Shown here: one piece after another, positions 28,309 through 36,810 of the stretch | How positions within the stretch are numbered: position 1 is the stretch's first letter | Layout: each line of letters begins with the position of its first letter | DNA from: Roseiarcus sp963748545 | Lineage (GTDB): Bacteria > Pseudomonadota > Alphaproteobacteria > Rhizobiales > Beijerinckiaceae | Direction: 5' to 3' | DNA length: 64,000 bases | Assembly: GCA_963748545.1 (NCBI GenBank) | Contig: CAVVJO010000031.1 | Coordinates: 124,001-188,000, forward strand | The notes under the pieces: model-generated | The model's database searches: none | Told to the model about the DNA's origin: nothing | Seen by the model: the letters and a program-made list of their open reading frames with translations, nothing else | Translations under genes and position numbers: made by a program

Positions 28309-29076
28309 ATGGCAGACGTTGTTGCTTCCCAAACGCTCTGTGACGAGATCGTGCGTCACGGCGTTGACTCGATCCTTGAGGGGACCGTCACGGAGAAACC
28401 GTTCCCGCACCTCATTTTCCCGCGCTTCTTTTCCGACGACATCTACCGAAAGCTTCTGAGGAGTTTTCCCGACCTCGACCGTTACGTCGATCTCAACAGC
28501 GCCCGGACGCGCAAGCAATATACGTTGTGGGATCGGCGGGTGGAGGCGGGCGATCCGGAGCGCACAGCGCTATGGCGGGCTGTCAGCGACGCGCTTTCGG
28601 CGCAGGAGATCCAGGACGCCCTGCGCGCGCAACTCGAAACAGGGCTCCGCATTCGCGCGAAGGGCAGCGGCGAAGGCTGGCCGGTGCCAATGTATCCGCA
28701 ACCCGTGCTCTACGCCGACTTCGACGGTTACAACATCAAGCCGCATCCGGACACCCGCCGGAAGGTGCTCACCGTTCTCATCTACATGCCCGAAGACGAC
28801 AGTCATCCCGAACTCGGCACGACAGTGTACAAGGTTTCCCCGATGGGGGTGTTTCACTGGAAGTCCTACGGACTTGTGAAGGTGAGGACCTCCCCGTTCG
28901 TGCCCAACACCGGCTTCGCCTTCGTCGTCATCCACCCCGCGCACAGTCTCCTGCATACCAGTTGGCACGGTCGGGAAACGATTACGCTCGACAACGCCAA
29001 GCCCCGGATGACGATTCTCAACACTTATTACGCCAAGCCGCCGAAAGCGGGCGAGACGGAGAGCGAATATCGGTGA
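28309..29076 (+). CDS. Putative 2-oxoglutarate/Fe(II)-dependent oxygenase-like protein
   Basis: A 255-residue protein. It has a possible Fe-binding HxD-type motif in IKPHPDTRRK (near residue 148). A distal histidine lies in SLLHTSWHG and an arginine in AKPRMTI (near residue 237), the order expected for a double-stranded beta-helix 2OG oxygenase. The ATG at 28309 follows GAAGGA. It lies 140 bases after the Mla lipoprotein gene and may be independent. Relatives often occur in polysaccharide clusters. The assignment rests on motif spacing only, so the catalytic role is inferred. Confidence 0.55.
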   Translation: MADVVASQTLCDEIVRHGVDSILEGTVTEKPFPHLIFPRFFSDDIYRKLLRSFPDLDRYVDLNSARTRKQYTLWDRRVEAGDPERTALWRAVSDALSAQEIQDALRAQLETGLRIRAKGSGEGWPVPMYPQPVLYADFDGYNIKPHPDTRRKVLTVLIYMPEDDSHPELGTTVYKVSPMGVFHWKSYGLVKVRTSPFVPNTGFAFVVIHPAHSLLHTSWHGRETITLDNAKPRMTILNTYYAKPPKAGETESEYR

Positions 29077-29190
29077 CAGCGCCGACGATCTCGACGCGTT
29101 CGCCGCCCCTCAACCTTTCGGACCGAGTGTCCGAGGATCGCTTAATCGGAACGGGCGGCGGAGAGCGAGGCCCCCGGGAAGCGGGCGCGG

Positions 29191-29226
29191 CCCGGCCTCA
29201 TCCCAGGCGCGCGACCTGGGGCCGGG
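29191..29226. repeat. GC-rich hairpin in the gap between oxygenase and DUF1330 genes
   Basis: CCCGGCC...CCCAGG (29191-29206) pairs with CCTGGGGCCGGG (29215-29226), with a small bulge and a loop of CGCGCGA. There is no T-run, so it is not a standard terminator. The rest of the 29077-29315 gap is GC-rich and shows no gene. Confidence 0.5.
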
Positions 29227-29315
29227 CGCGCCCCGCCAACCGAAGCGGACGCGCCCCTTTCGGCGCGGCGCAAACGCGATAAGCTCGCGCGACCTGTCCG
29301 ACGGAAGAGACCCAC

Positions 29316-29733
29316 ATGACCGGCTTTGTCGATCCGACCAAGGAAATGTTCGCCGCCTTCCGCGCCAACGACCGCGCCGGCCCGATCCATATGCTGAACC
29401 TCGTGCGGTTACGCGAGCGGGCGGACTATCCGGACGGGCGCGCGGCGACCGGCGCCGAAGCCTATGCGGCGTATGGACGCGAGAGCGAGCCCGTGTTCGC
29501 AAGAACTCGGCGGGACGATTGTCTGGCGCGGCAGATTCGAGCTCATGCTGATCGGCCCCGAGGCGGAGCGCTGGGATCTGTGCTTCATCGCCGCGTATCC
29601 GGACGTCGCCGCCTTCGTCACGATGCTGCGCGACCCCGTCTACCGCGAGGCGGTCAAGCATCGTCAGGCGGCGGTGGAGGATTCGCGCCTGATCCGGTTG
29701 CAGCCGGGCGCAGCCGGAGTGGGGTTTGGCTGA
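29316..29733 (+). CDS. DUF1330 family protein, frame broken near 29500
   Basis: The first 60 codons (DRAGPIHMLNLVRLRERADYPDGRAATGAEAYAAYG) and the last 77 codons (ELGGTIVWRGRFELMLIGP, DVAAFVTMLRDPVYREAVKHR) together make a typical DUF1330 ferredoxin-like-fold protein of 138 residues. They lie in two frames, meeting at about 29498-29503 (TTCGCAAGAACTC). Removing one base joins them. Function of the family is unknown; it is related to dimeric alpha-beta barrel proteins. It stands alone between the oxygenase-like gene and a small membrane protein. Confidence 0.7.
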
Positions 29734-29867
29734 CCCTTGCCGCGATTCCGCACGCGCGTCGATCATCGTGTGAGCGCGATCACTGCAACTGCGGAGTAGC
29801 GGCGGTACCCCACCCCAGTCCCGTCGAGCTTACGCGGTGGGACTTGGCTCGGAAGGGGAAGCTGGCC

Positions 29868-30065
29868 ATGACACGCTCAGAGGATCGTATCAATGACGTC
29901 GTGCGCGAGGGTTCGGACACCACGTTGAGATTTGTGGTGACGCTCGTTGTCACAACCGTGATGGTCGCCATTACAGCCTATGTGCTGAGCTACGCGGTGT
30001 TGGGGCCCGGATCGGGGGGACCGACCCACGGCGCGACGGCCGCGGCCCAGCGGGTGCGAACCTGA
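29868..30065 (+). CDS. Small single-pass membrane protein, 65 residues
   Basis: The ATG follows GGAAGGGGAAG. The protein has a charged N-terminus (TRSEDRINDVVREGSD), one strongly hydrophobic helix (FVVTLVVTTVMVAITAYVLSY) and a short Gly/Ala-rich tail. Codon use fits the neighbours. No family is recognised. Confidence 0.55.
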   Translation: MTRSEDRINDVVREGSDTTLRFVVTLVVTTVMVAITAYVLSYAVLGPGSGGPTHGATAAAQRVRT

Positions 30066-30109
30066 GCGTTCAATCGGCGAGGCGATCGCGGTACGGGCGC
30101 TCGACTCCG

Positions 30110-31222
30110 TCAGAATCGACGACGCGCCAGCCGCCGCGCCCGTCGGGCCGGATCGAACTCCGGCCCGATCGGAATCTTGCCATGGCCGCCAGGGATGTCG
30201 AGCACGTAGCTTGGCAGGGCGAGCCCCGACAGGCGGGCGCGCAAGGCGCGCATCAACCCCTGCCCCTGGGCGATTGACGTGCGCCAATGGCCGGTGCCAG
30301 GCGCGAGGTCGCCGTGGTGCAGGTAATAGGGCTTGATCCGCGCTTCGACGAATCTGCGCATCAGGGCGTCGAGCACCTCCACATCGTCGTTGACGCCCTT
30401 CAGGAGGACGGTCTGGCTGACGAGGAGGAGGCCGCGATCAGCGAGACGCCGGCAGGCGGCGCGGGCCTCCTCGGTCAGTTCTCGCGGGTGATTGGCGTGG
30501 ATGGCGACGACGACCGTCTTGTCGCCGGCGTCGAGGGCTCTGGCCATCGCGGGCGTGACGCGCTCGGGCGCTGCGACCGGCAGTCGCGTGTGCCAACGCA
30601 AGGTCTTCACGTGCGCGATGGCCGCGATGGATCGCGTCGCCTCCGCGATGCGGCGCGGCGACAGCGTGAGCGGATCGCCGCCGGTGAGGATCACTTCCCA
30701 GATCGCCGGCCGCGCGCGCACATAATCGAGCGCCGCAGCGAACGCCGCCGGGCTCAGCGAGCCCGAGCCGGGACCGACGCGTTCGCGGCGGAAGCAGAAT
30801 CGGCAATAGACGGCGCAAACCGAAACGAGCTTTAGAAGCACCCGGTCGGGATAGCGGTGAACCAGTCCCTCGACCGGACTTTTGGCGTCGTCGCCGATCG
30901 GATCGTCAGTCTCGGCCGGGTCGCGTCGAAGCTCGCGAGGGTCGGGCACGAACTGGCGCGCGATCGGATCGTTCGGGTCGTTCCGGTCGATCAGCCGGGC
31001 GAGCGCGGGCGTCAGGCCGACGGCGTAACGTTCAGCGACGGCGTCCATCTCCGCCAGCCGTTCGGGAACCGCGACGCCGGCGTCGACGAGCGATCGCGGG
31101 GTCGTCAGGCGCGAGCCAGGGCCGGCCGCCGCCGGCGGGTCGCCGCACGTCAGGCGGGCGGGGGCGCTCGGCCGGGGTGCGGCGAGCCGGGTTTGCAGCG
31201 GGGGTTTCTCGGCGGTCGTCAC
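30110..31222 (-). CDS. KamA-family radical SAM lysine 2,3-aminomutase-like protein
   Basis: A 370-residue radical SAM enzyme. The cluster motif CAVYCRFCFRR (C-x3-C-x2-C) lies near residue 130, TGGDPL near residue 165, and the PLP-binding lysine is in PGGHGKIPIGPEF near residue 345. Members interconvert alpha- and beta-lysine; the EpmB subgroup makes (R)-beta-lysine for elongation factor P. The length is closer to EpmB-type proteins than to the roughly 416-residue clostridial enzyme. A GTG at 31222 with AGGA upstream was chosen over longer starts. Neither efp nor epmA is in the window, so the pathway is uncertain. Confidence 0.82.
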   Translation of the reverse strand: MTTAEKPPLQTRLAAPRPSAPARLTCGDPPAAAGPGSRLTTPRSLVDAGVAVPERLAEMDAVAERYAVGLTPALARLIDRNDPNDPIARQFVPDPRELRRDPAETDDPIGDDAKSPVEGLVHRYPDRVLLKLVSVCAVYCRFCFRRERVGPGSGSLSPAAFAAALDYVRARPAIWEVILTGGDPLTLSPRRIAEATRSIAAIAHVKTLRWHTRLPVAAPERVTPAMARALDAGDKTVVVAIHANHPRELTEEARAACRRLADRGLLLVSQTVLLKGVNDDVEVLDALMRRFVEARIKPYYLHHGDLAPGTGHWRTSIAQGQGLMRALRARLSGLALPSYVLDIPGGHGKIPIGPEFDPARRARRLARRRF

Positions 31223-31274
31223 AATCGACGGTCCTAGGCGTTGCCGCCGCCGCCAGCAAGGCGCGGAGACGCGG

Positions 31275-31430
31275 TCAATGCAGCGCGGCGCCGACTTTGC
31301 CCGGCACCGGGCTCGCTCCCACAAGTTGAACGAGGGTGGCGATCGTGATCGCGATCAGACCGGCGACCAGCACATATTCGATCGCCGTCGACTCGCCGGC
31401 GCTGTCGGCAAAGCGTCTGAACAGTTTCAT
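31275..31430 (-). CDS. Flp/Fap-type IVb pilin
   Basis: A 51-residue prepilin: short basic leader (KLFRRFADSAGES), then the Flp motif TAIEYVLVAGLIAITIATLV with the conserved Glu five residues into the hydrophobic helix. The leader is cut by a TadV-like peptidase and the helix polymerises into thin Tad pili used for attachment. The ATG at 31430 has GAGAG upstream. No tad/cpa assembly genes are present in the window, so this is an orphan pilin here. It is just upstream of the KamA-like gene and in the same direction. Confidence 0.8.
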   Translation of the reverse strand: MKLFRRFADSAGESTAIEYVLVAGLIAITIATLVQLVGASPVPGKVGAALH

Positions 31431-31748
31431 GTCGGGCTCTCTTGTTCGGATGGCGGGGACGCGCCGGTTCGCCATTCGCGCCGCGTCCGTCCGTGTCCGC
31501 AGATGTTGCTCGAAATTCTGAAAGGACTCTTGAAGATCGCCAAGTTATAATGCCGGATTATTTATTTAGAATTCGAATGAAAATTATACTGCTTCAAGCA
31601 CGTTGGCTCCAAGGGCGATGGGAATGTTACGCATCGTAAGCATCTATGCGCAAAATGATACGAATTGGCTTAAGTCCACGATCAAACGTCTTTGGCATCC
31701 TTCTCTTCGACGGGAGCTCATGAGCGGCTCGATCGAGAGCCTGGAGGG

Positions 31749-31850
31749 ATGACGATGGTCCAACGGCGCCTTGTTTTTCACGCGACGGTCGCCGCGCCGG
31801 CGACGATCTCCGATCCCGCCCGGGGCTGGGCCTGGGGAGACCTGGGATGA
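31749..31850 (+). CDS. Tiny ORF, 33 residues, coupled to the next
   Basis: ATG at 31749 follows CTGGAGGG. The peptide (MTMVQRRLVFHATVAAPAT then ISDPARGWAWGDLG) ends in a TGA that overlaps the ATG of a second tiny ORF. No homology is recognised. The 31431-31740 stretch upstream is unusually AT-rich (about 31548-31670) and holds no convincing gene. Low confidence. Confidence 0.25.
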   Translation: MTMVQRRLVFHATVAAPATISDPARGWAWGDLG

Positions 31851-31933
31851 TCGAACTTCCCCACGCCTTCCTCTCGGCCGTCTTCGCCGCCCTGCTGGTC
31901 GCCGCGCAATACCGACGGATGCGGGGAACCTAA
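31847..31933 (+). CDS. Tiny ORF, 28 residues, one hydrophobic helix
   Basis: Begins at ATGA shared with the preceding stop. It encodes MIELPHAFLSAVFAALLVAA then QYRRMRGT: one membrane-helix-length segment with a basic C-terminus, as in small membrane peptides. The overlap and the ribosome binding site of the first ORF are the only support. Confidence 0.3.
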   Translation: MIELPHAFLSAVFAALLVAAQYRRMRGT

Positions 31934-32012
31934 CCGGCAGCGTCCGCGGTTCACGGGACGGCCGCCTCGGACGCGAAAGAACGCACCGCCCCTCTGGAAG
32001 TGCGCAAGGGGG

Positions 32013-32099
32013 TGGTGCGGACGGCGGGGATCGAACCCGCACGGCCTTTCGGCCGAGGGATTTTAAGTCCCTTGCGTCTACCGGTTCCGCCACGTCCGC
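32013..32099 (-). tRNA. tRNA-Leu (anticodon UAA)
   Basis: Read on the minus strand it begins GCGGACG, pairs with CGTCCGC at the 3' end, has discriminator A and an encoded CCA (32013-32015). The anticodon loop is ACTTAAAAT (anticodon TAA), the extra arm CTCGGCCGAAAGGCCG is long as in class II tRNAs, and the T arm GCGGGTTCGATCCCCGC is standard. The D arm carries GGTAGACGC. Confidence 0.95.
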
Positions 32100-32357
32100 A
32101 TGTGAGGCGCCTTGTTTCACATTCTGGCGCGAAGATGAACCCGTAGGCTCGGAGTCGGGCAGAAATTGTTGCGCCCTCTTTGCCAGCGGCGGAAAGAAGC
32201 GCCAGCCGCCCTCGCTTCATTCGGGCGCTGGCTTGGCGGGTTCCTCAGGCTGAGCCGACCCTCCCCACGCGTACCGCGCCCAGCACGCCTTGTCCCGACT
32301 TTCGAGTTGGCGCTGCGAGCGATCCACCCCTCGCCTGCAAGGCGTTTCTCCTCGCGC

Positions 32358-32855
32358 TTACGCCCCGTCCTTGGCGATCGGCGGCTGGAAGGCAAGGCCC
32401 ATGTCCCAGGGGAAATAGATCCAGGTGTCCTGCGAAACTTCGGTGATGAAGGTGTCGACCAGCGGCCGGCCGAGGGGCTTGGCGTAGACGGTCGCGACAT
32501 GCGCCTTGGGCAGAAATTCGCGCACCACCTTCATCGTCGCCCCGGTGTCGACGAGATCGTCGACCACTAGAATCTTCGCCTCGGCGTCGAGCCTTGCCAC
32601 CTCGGACGAAATCGGCTTCAGCACCTTGAGTCCGCCCTGAGTCTTGTAGTCGTGATAGGAGGCGATGCTGATCGTCTCGATTAAGCGCACGTCAAGCTCG
32701 CGCGCCACGATCGCGGCCGGCACCAGGCCGCCGCGGGTGATCGCCACCAAGGCGTCGAACGGGCCGGATCCGGCCAGCCTCCAGGCGAGCGCCCGGGCGT
32801 CGCGGTGGAACTGATCCCACGAGACTGGAAAAGCCTTATCGCGAGGGGGGGACAT
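32358..32855 (-). CDS. gpt: Xanthine(-guanine) phosphoribosyltransferase
   Basis: A 165-residue type I phosphoribosyltransferase. The PRPP-binding motif ILVVDDLVDTGAT lies near residues 95-107, and ALVAITRGGLVPAAIVARELD near residue 36 is typical of Gpt. It salvages xanthine and guanine to XMP and GMP. The C-terminal WIYFPWDMG motif is also diagnostic. It is monocistronic, 258 bases from the tRNA gene. Confidence 0.92.
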   Translation of the reverse strand: MSPPRDKAFPVSWDQFHRDARALAWRLAGSGPFDALVAITRGGLVPAAIVARELDVRLIETISIASYHDYKTQGGLKVLKPISSEVARLDAEAKILVVDDLVDTGATMKVVREFLPKAHVATVYAKPLGRPLVDTFITEVSQDTWIYFPWDMGLAFQPPIAKDGA

Positions 32856-33065
32856 CGGCGGCTCCTTGATCGAACGCTTGCCCCGTTCTTAGCAAGCGCC
32901 CCGGCTCGACGCGAGCGGGCGACGAGACCGTCAACAGCTTTGAAAAGACATACTCAAGATGCTGAACCGGTGCCGCTGCCGCGCAAAGGCATCGAAAATG
33001 GCGTTGCGACCCTCCGAAAGTCCATAAAACCGGATCGCGAATGGCCACCCATCGGGCGCTAGGCG

Positions 33066-33818
33066 TTAGAGCGGCTTGGCGTCGCCTTGGATCGAGGCGA
33101 GCATCGTCTCGACCGCCGCGCGGGCCGCTCGGACCGCCGCCGCCTCCTTGCCGCGCACCACGATCTGGTTCATGAACCGCCCGTCCTTGAACGACGGGTA
33201 GGACCCGATCGAGACGTCGGGGTTGTCCGAGGCGACTTGCGCCAGCGCATCCCCATATCGCCCCTCGGGCACGCCGCCAGCCTCGATCAACTCGACCTGC
33301 ATGACGGCGCCGGTCCGCATGTCCTTGACCGCGGAATCGAGCATCGCCTGCATGACCGAGGGGACGCCGGCGAGCACGAACACGTTCCCGATCCGGAAGC
33401 CGGGCGCGCGCGAGATTGGGTTGTCGATGAGTTCGGAGCCCTTGGGCATGCGGGTCATTCGCCGCCGCGCAGGGGTGAGATCGGCAGGAGTGTATCGCTC
33501 GAGCAGGATCGCCATCGCGCGTGGGTCCTCGTCGATAGGAACCCCGAATGCGCGCGCGACCGCGTCTGCCGTGATGTCGTCGTGAGTTGGGCCGATGCCG
33601 CCCGTGGTGATCACATAGTCGTAGCGGGCGCGTAGGGCGTTGAGGGCCGCCACGATCTCTGTCTCGACGTCGGGCACGACCCGCGCCTCCCGGAGGTCGA
33701 CGCCGAGTTTGCCGAGGTACCCCGCGATGTAGCCGATATTTAAGTCCTTGGTTCGGCCAGACAGGATTTCATCGCCGATCACCAGGACGGCGGCAGTCAC
33801 AGTCGTTGGGTGCGGCAT
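33066..33818 (-). CDS. CinA N-terminal / MoaB-Mog-type molybdopterin-binding domain protein
   Basis: A 250-residue protein with the cinA N-terminal (COG1058) fold: VIGDEILSGRTKDLN near residue 13, VITTGGIGPTHDDITADAVA near residue 69, and VFVLAGVPSVM near residue 147. It lacks the C-terminal PncC deamidase domain of full CinA. Related domains bind molybdopterin or act on nucleotide substrates such as ADP-ribose or FAD. It is divergent from map. Exact role unknown. Confidence 0.87.
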   Translation of the reverse strand: MPHPTTVTAAVLVIGDEILSGRTKDLNIGYIAGYLGKLGVDLREARVVPDVETEIVAALNALRARYDYVITTGGIGPTHDDITADAVARAFGVPIDEDPRAMAILLERYTPADLTPARRRMTRMPKGSELIDNPISRAPGFRIGNVFVLAGVPSVMQAMLDSAVKDMRTGAVMQVELIEAGGVPEGRYGDALAQVASDNPDVSIGSYPSFKDGRFMNQIVVRGKEAAAVRAARAAVETMLASIQGDAKPL

Positions 33819-33958
33819 GGGGCTCTCTCAGTCTCCGTCGAGGCGGGCCTGCGTCGTCCCGGATCATTGACGCCGGAAACCGACCCAAGCGGCTTGTGTG
33901 AAGCGCCTCGCAGAGCCTATGTGTAGCGTTCCAGACGAAATGCCGCAAAGGAACCCCT

Positions 33959-34792
33959 GTGACGACGTCCACGATTTTTGTCCCCGCCGCCGAGAAGCCG
34001 GCCCGGCGCAGTGGGCAGATCCGGTTGCATCAGCCCGACGACTTCGAGGGCATGCGGAAAGCCGGACGGTTGACCGCGGAGGCGCTCGATCTCGTCGGGC
34101 CGCTGGTCAAGCCCGGCGCAACGACCGCGAGCCTCGATCGGTTCGTGTTCGAGTTCGCCCGCGATCACGGCGCCTACCCGGCGCCGCTCAATTATCGCGG
34201 CTACCGCAAGTCGATCTGCACCTCGATCAATCACGTCGTCTGCCACGGCGCGCCGGACGATAAGCCTTTGCGCGAAGGCGACATTCTCAATATCGACGTC
34301 ACGTTGATCGTGGACGGCTGGCATGGCGACGCAAGCCGGATGTTTTCCGCCGGCGAGCCGCCGCGCCGCGCTCAGCGCCTCATGGACGTCACCTACGAGG
34401 CGCTGATGCGCGGCATCGGAGCGATCAAGCCCGGCGCGACCACCGGCGACATCGGCTACGCCATCCAGACCTACGCCGAGGGCGAGCGCTGCTCGGTCGT
34501 GCGAGATTTCTGCGGCCACGGCCTTGGCCGGCTGTTCCACGACGAGCCGAACATTTTGCATATCGGGCGCAAAGGAGAGGGCGCGCCTCTGAAACCCGGC
34601 ATGTTCTTCACCGTCGAGCCGATGATCAACCTTGGCGGCTACGGGGTGAAGATCCTGTCGGACGGCTGGACCGCGGTGACCCGCGACCGCTCGCTCTCAG
34701 CCCAATATGAGCATACGGTCGGCGTCACCGAGACTGGCTGCGAGATCTTCACGCTGTCGCCGACCGGCGCCGATCGCGCGCCGATCCGATGA
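33959..34792 (+). CDS. map: Methionine aminopeptidase, type I
   Basis: A 277-residue metalloprotease that removes the N-terminal methionine from new proteins. The five metal ligands are visible in order: Asp in NIDVT, Asp in GWHGDASRMF, His in CGHGLGRLFH, Glu in FTVEPM and Glu in YEHTVGVTE. A GTG start after AAGGAACCC gives about 20 extra N-terminal residues before the conserved core. It overlaps radC by four bases (ATGA). Confidence 0.95.
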   Translation: MTTSTIFVPAAEKPARRSGQIRLHQPDDFEGMRKAGRLTAEALDLVGPLVKPGATTASLDRFVFEFARDHGAYPAPLNYRGYRKSICTSINHVVCHGAPDDKPLREGDILNIDVTLIVDGWHGDASRMFSAGEPPRRAQRLMDVTYEALMRGIGAIKPGATTGDIGYAIQTYAEGERCSVVRDFCGHGLGRLFHDEPNILHIGRKGEGAPLKPGMFFTVEPMINLGGYGVKILSDGWTAVTRDRSLSAQYEHTVGVTETGCEIFTLSPTGADRAPIR

Positions 34793-35625
34793 CCGCCGGC
34801 GCCGGCGCGGATCGCGCCGGGGATCGCACGCGGCGGGACCGGCGAAACCAGCTCGGCGAGCAGACCGGCGCAGCGATCGCTCCGAGGTTGGACTCGTTGG
34901 ATTTGGACGGCTCCACGAGCAGTTCGGCAGCGCGGAATGCCGAGGAGGTCGACAAGCCGCACTTCCACGGCCACCGCGACCGGCTCAGAAGGCGGTTCCT
35001 CGAGGCCGGCGCCGCGGCGCTCGCGGACTACGAACTGCTCGAACTCGTGCTCTTCAATGCGATCCCGCAGCGGGACGTCAAACCGCTCGCCAAGGCGCTG
35101 ATCGGAAAATTCGGCTCGTTCGCCGAGACGATCGCCGCCGCGCCCGAACGCCTCGCGGAGGTCAAGGGCATCAAGGAGAGGGCGATCGCCGAATTCAAGA
35201 TCATCGAGGCCGGGGCGCAACGCTTCGCCAAGGGCGCGGTCAGGAAACGGCTGCCGATGGGGTCGTGGAGCGAGGTTCTCGACTATTGTCGGACTTCGAT
35301 GGCGTTCGAGCCGCGCGAATTGTTTCGCATCCTGTTCCTCGACAAGAAGAACGGCCTAATCGCCGACGAGATCCAGGGCGCCGGCACCGTCGACCATACG
35401 CCGGTCTATCCGCGCGAGATCATACGGCGTGCGCTCGAACTGTCGGCGACGGCGATCATCCTTGTCCACAACCATCCGTCGGGCGATCCGACGCCCTCAA
35501 CCCAGGACGTCAAGATGACCCTCGACATCATTGCAATCGCCAAACCCCTCGGCCTTACCGTTCACGACCACATCATCGTCGGCCGCGACGGCCATGCCTC
35601 GCTCAAGGGCCTACGGCTGATCTGA
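34789..35625 (+). CDS. radC: RadC family JAMM-domain protein (DUF2466)
   Basis: A 278-residue protein. The JAMM metal site reads LVHNHPSGDPTPSTQD near residues 225-240; an HhH-like region (FGSFAETIAAAPERLAEVKGIKERA) precedes it. RadC was named for a DNA repair phenotype that has not held up; the JAMM motif suggests a metalloprotease or nuclease. It is coupled to map. The first 60 residues are low-complexity and may not be conserved. Confidence 0.92.
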   Translation: MTAGAGADRAGDRTRRDRRNQLGEQTGAAIAPRLDSLDLDGSTSSSAARNAEEVDKPHFHGHRDRLRRRFLEAGAAALADYELLELVLFNAIPQRDVKPLAKALIGKFGSFAETIAAAPERLAEVKGIKERAIAEFKIIEAGAQRFAKGAVRKRLPMGSWSEVLDYCRTSMAFEPRELFRILFLDKKNGLIADEIQGAGTVDHTPVYPREIIRRALELSATAIILVHNHPSGDPTPSTQDVKMTLDIIAIAKPLGLTVHDHIIVGRDGHASLKGLRLI

Positions 35626-35881
35626 ATGGGCCTCCGATGGCGCGCGCCTCAGCTCTTTTCTTTGAGGCGTCGACCCGACCTCGCGTCTCAACAGGATCGG
35701 TTTGCGCCGTCGCGGGATTGCTGCAGACTTTCAAATCCCCCCTAGCCACGCTATTGCCTCCCCACGGCGCAAAGCAATTTTAACCTTTCCAGTTCTCGCT
35801 TCCCGGACCAAAATCCCCGGCGAGGATCGACGGCCGGCGCGGCGTTCACGCGCTGGGCTACACACGGGGAAAGACAACGCA

Positions 35882-36328
35882 ATGGACAACCGGACGCGTG
35901 ACAAGATCCTCGCCATACTTGGAGGCGAAAGCGAGATGACGATCGCCACGGTCCGACCCGACGGATTTCCGCAGGCGACGACGGTCAGCTACGTCCACGA
36001 TGGGATTACCCTCTATTTCGGCACGCCGGCGCATTCTCAGAAGGCGCGCAACATCGCCCTCAACGACAAGGTTTCATTGACAGTCAATCTCCCCTACGAC
36101 CGAACGGAGGAGATCCTCGGTCTGTCGATGGGCGCGCACGCCGTGCGGGTCACCGACGCCGCCGAGATCGCCCACGTCGGCGCGCTGATGCTCAAGCGCT
36201 TTCCAGAGGGCGCGGATTTCGGCCCCGACGAGGACGACACGATCGCGATCTTTGCGATCAAGCCGGTGGTCATCTCCGTGCTGGACTACCGCCACGGCAT
36301 TGGCCACACCGAATTCGTCACGCTTTAG
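35882..36328 (+). CDS. Pyridoxamine 5'-phosphate oxidase-family flavin-binding protein
   Basis: A 148-residue split-barrel protein (MTIATVRPDGFPQATTVSYVHD, ITLYFGTPAHSQKARNI). The family binds FMN, F420 or haem and includes general-stress proteins. The ATG at 35882 lies after GGGAAAGACAACGCA, a modest ribosome binding site. It is monocistronic and convergent with the next minus-strand ORF, whose end overlaps it by a few bases. Confidence 0.87.
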   Translation: MDNRTRDKILAILGGESEMTIATVRPDGFPQATTVSYVHDGITLYFGTPAHSQKARNIALNDKVSLTVNLPYDRTEEILGLSMGAHAVRVTDAAEIAHVGALMLKRFPEGADFGPDEDDTIAIFAIKPVVISVLDYRHGIGHTEFVTL

Positions 36329-36746
36329 CGCGGGACGAGGCGCCGCAACGGGCGGCGACTAGAGGAGCGGGGGCGCATAGTTGCGCGCCGCCGTTGCAAT
36401 CAGGCGCTTCGCCGCATCTCCTCATGCGCCGACCAGTCAGGAAATAAACGGCGCCGCCTTCGGACATCTTCATGGGATCGCCTTCGGCCATCCGCTTCGC
36501 CCAAGTCGTCTCGAGCGACGCGAGGTCAGGTTCGACGGCCGCCCAGGCGATCCGGAACGGGTTGCGTCCGACGGGGATGCTGACGCCGACCTCCAGATGA
36601 GGACCTGCCCTTTGGGCAGCTGCTCGATCGGATGGCTCTTGCGCAAGAAACGCCCCGGGCGGTTGACGCTTGTAACAGGCGACCCCACTGTCTCGAAGTA
36701 ACTTGGTCCTATTCGAGTTGTTGGAGTTCTGGCTCGGCCTCGTCAT
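36318..36746 (-). CDS. Uncharacterised protein, possibly frame-damaged
   Basis: ATG at 36746 has AAGGGA seven bases upstream. The 142-residue product includes HLEVGVSIPVGRNPFRIAWA and ETTWAKRMAEGDPMKMSEGG followed by AVYFLTG, which has local codon use like real genes here. The N-terminal half is less convincing; another frame gives FLRKSHPIEQLPKGQVLI over the same stretch, so a break near 36600 is possible. No family is recognised. It is divergent from the glutamate-synthase-like gene. Confidence 0.4.
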   Translation of the reverse strand: MTRPSQNSNNSNRTKLLRDSGVACYKRQPPGAFLAQEPSDRAAAQRAGPHLEVGVSIPVGRNPFRIAWAAVEPDLASLETTWAKRMAEGDPMKMSEGGAVYFLTGRRMRRCGEAPDCNGGAQLCAPAPLVAARCGASSRAKA

Positions 36747-36810
36747 GCGCGCTTCCCTTAAAGTGTTCTTCACGGGGACGAGCATGAGTGTTTGTTGGGA
36801 GGAGTGAACA

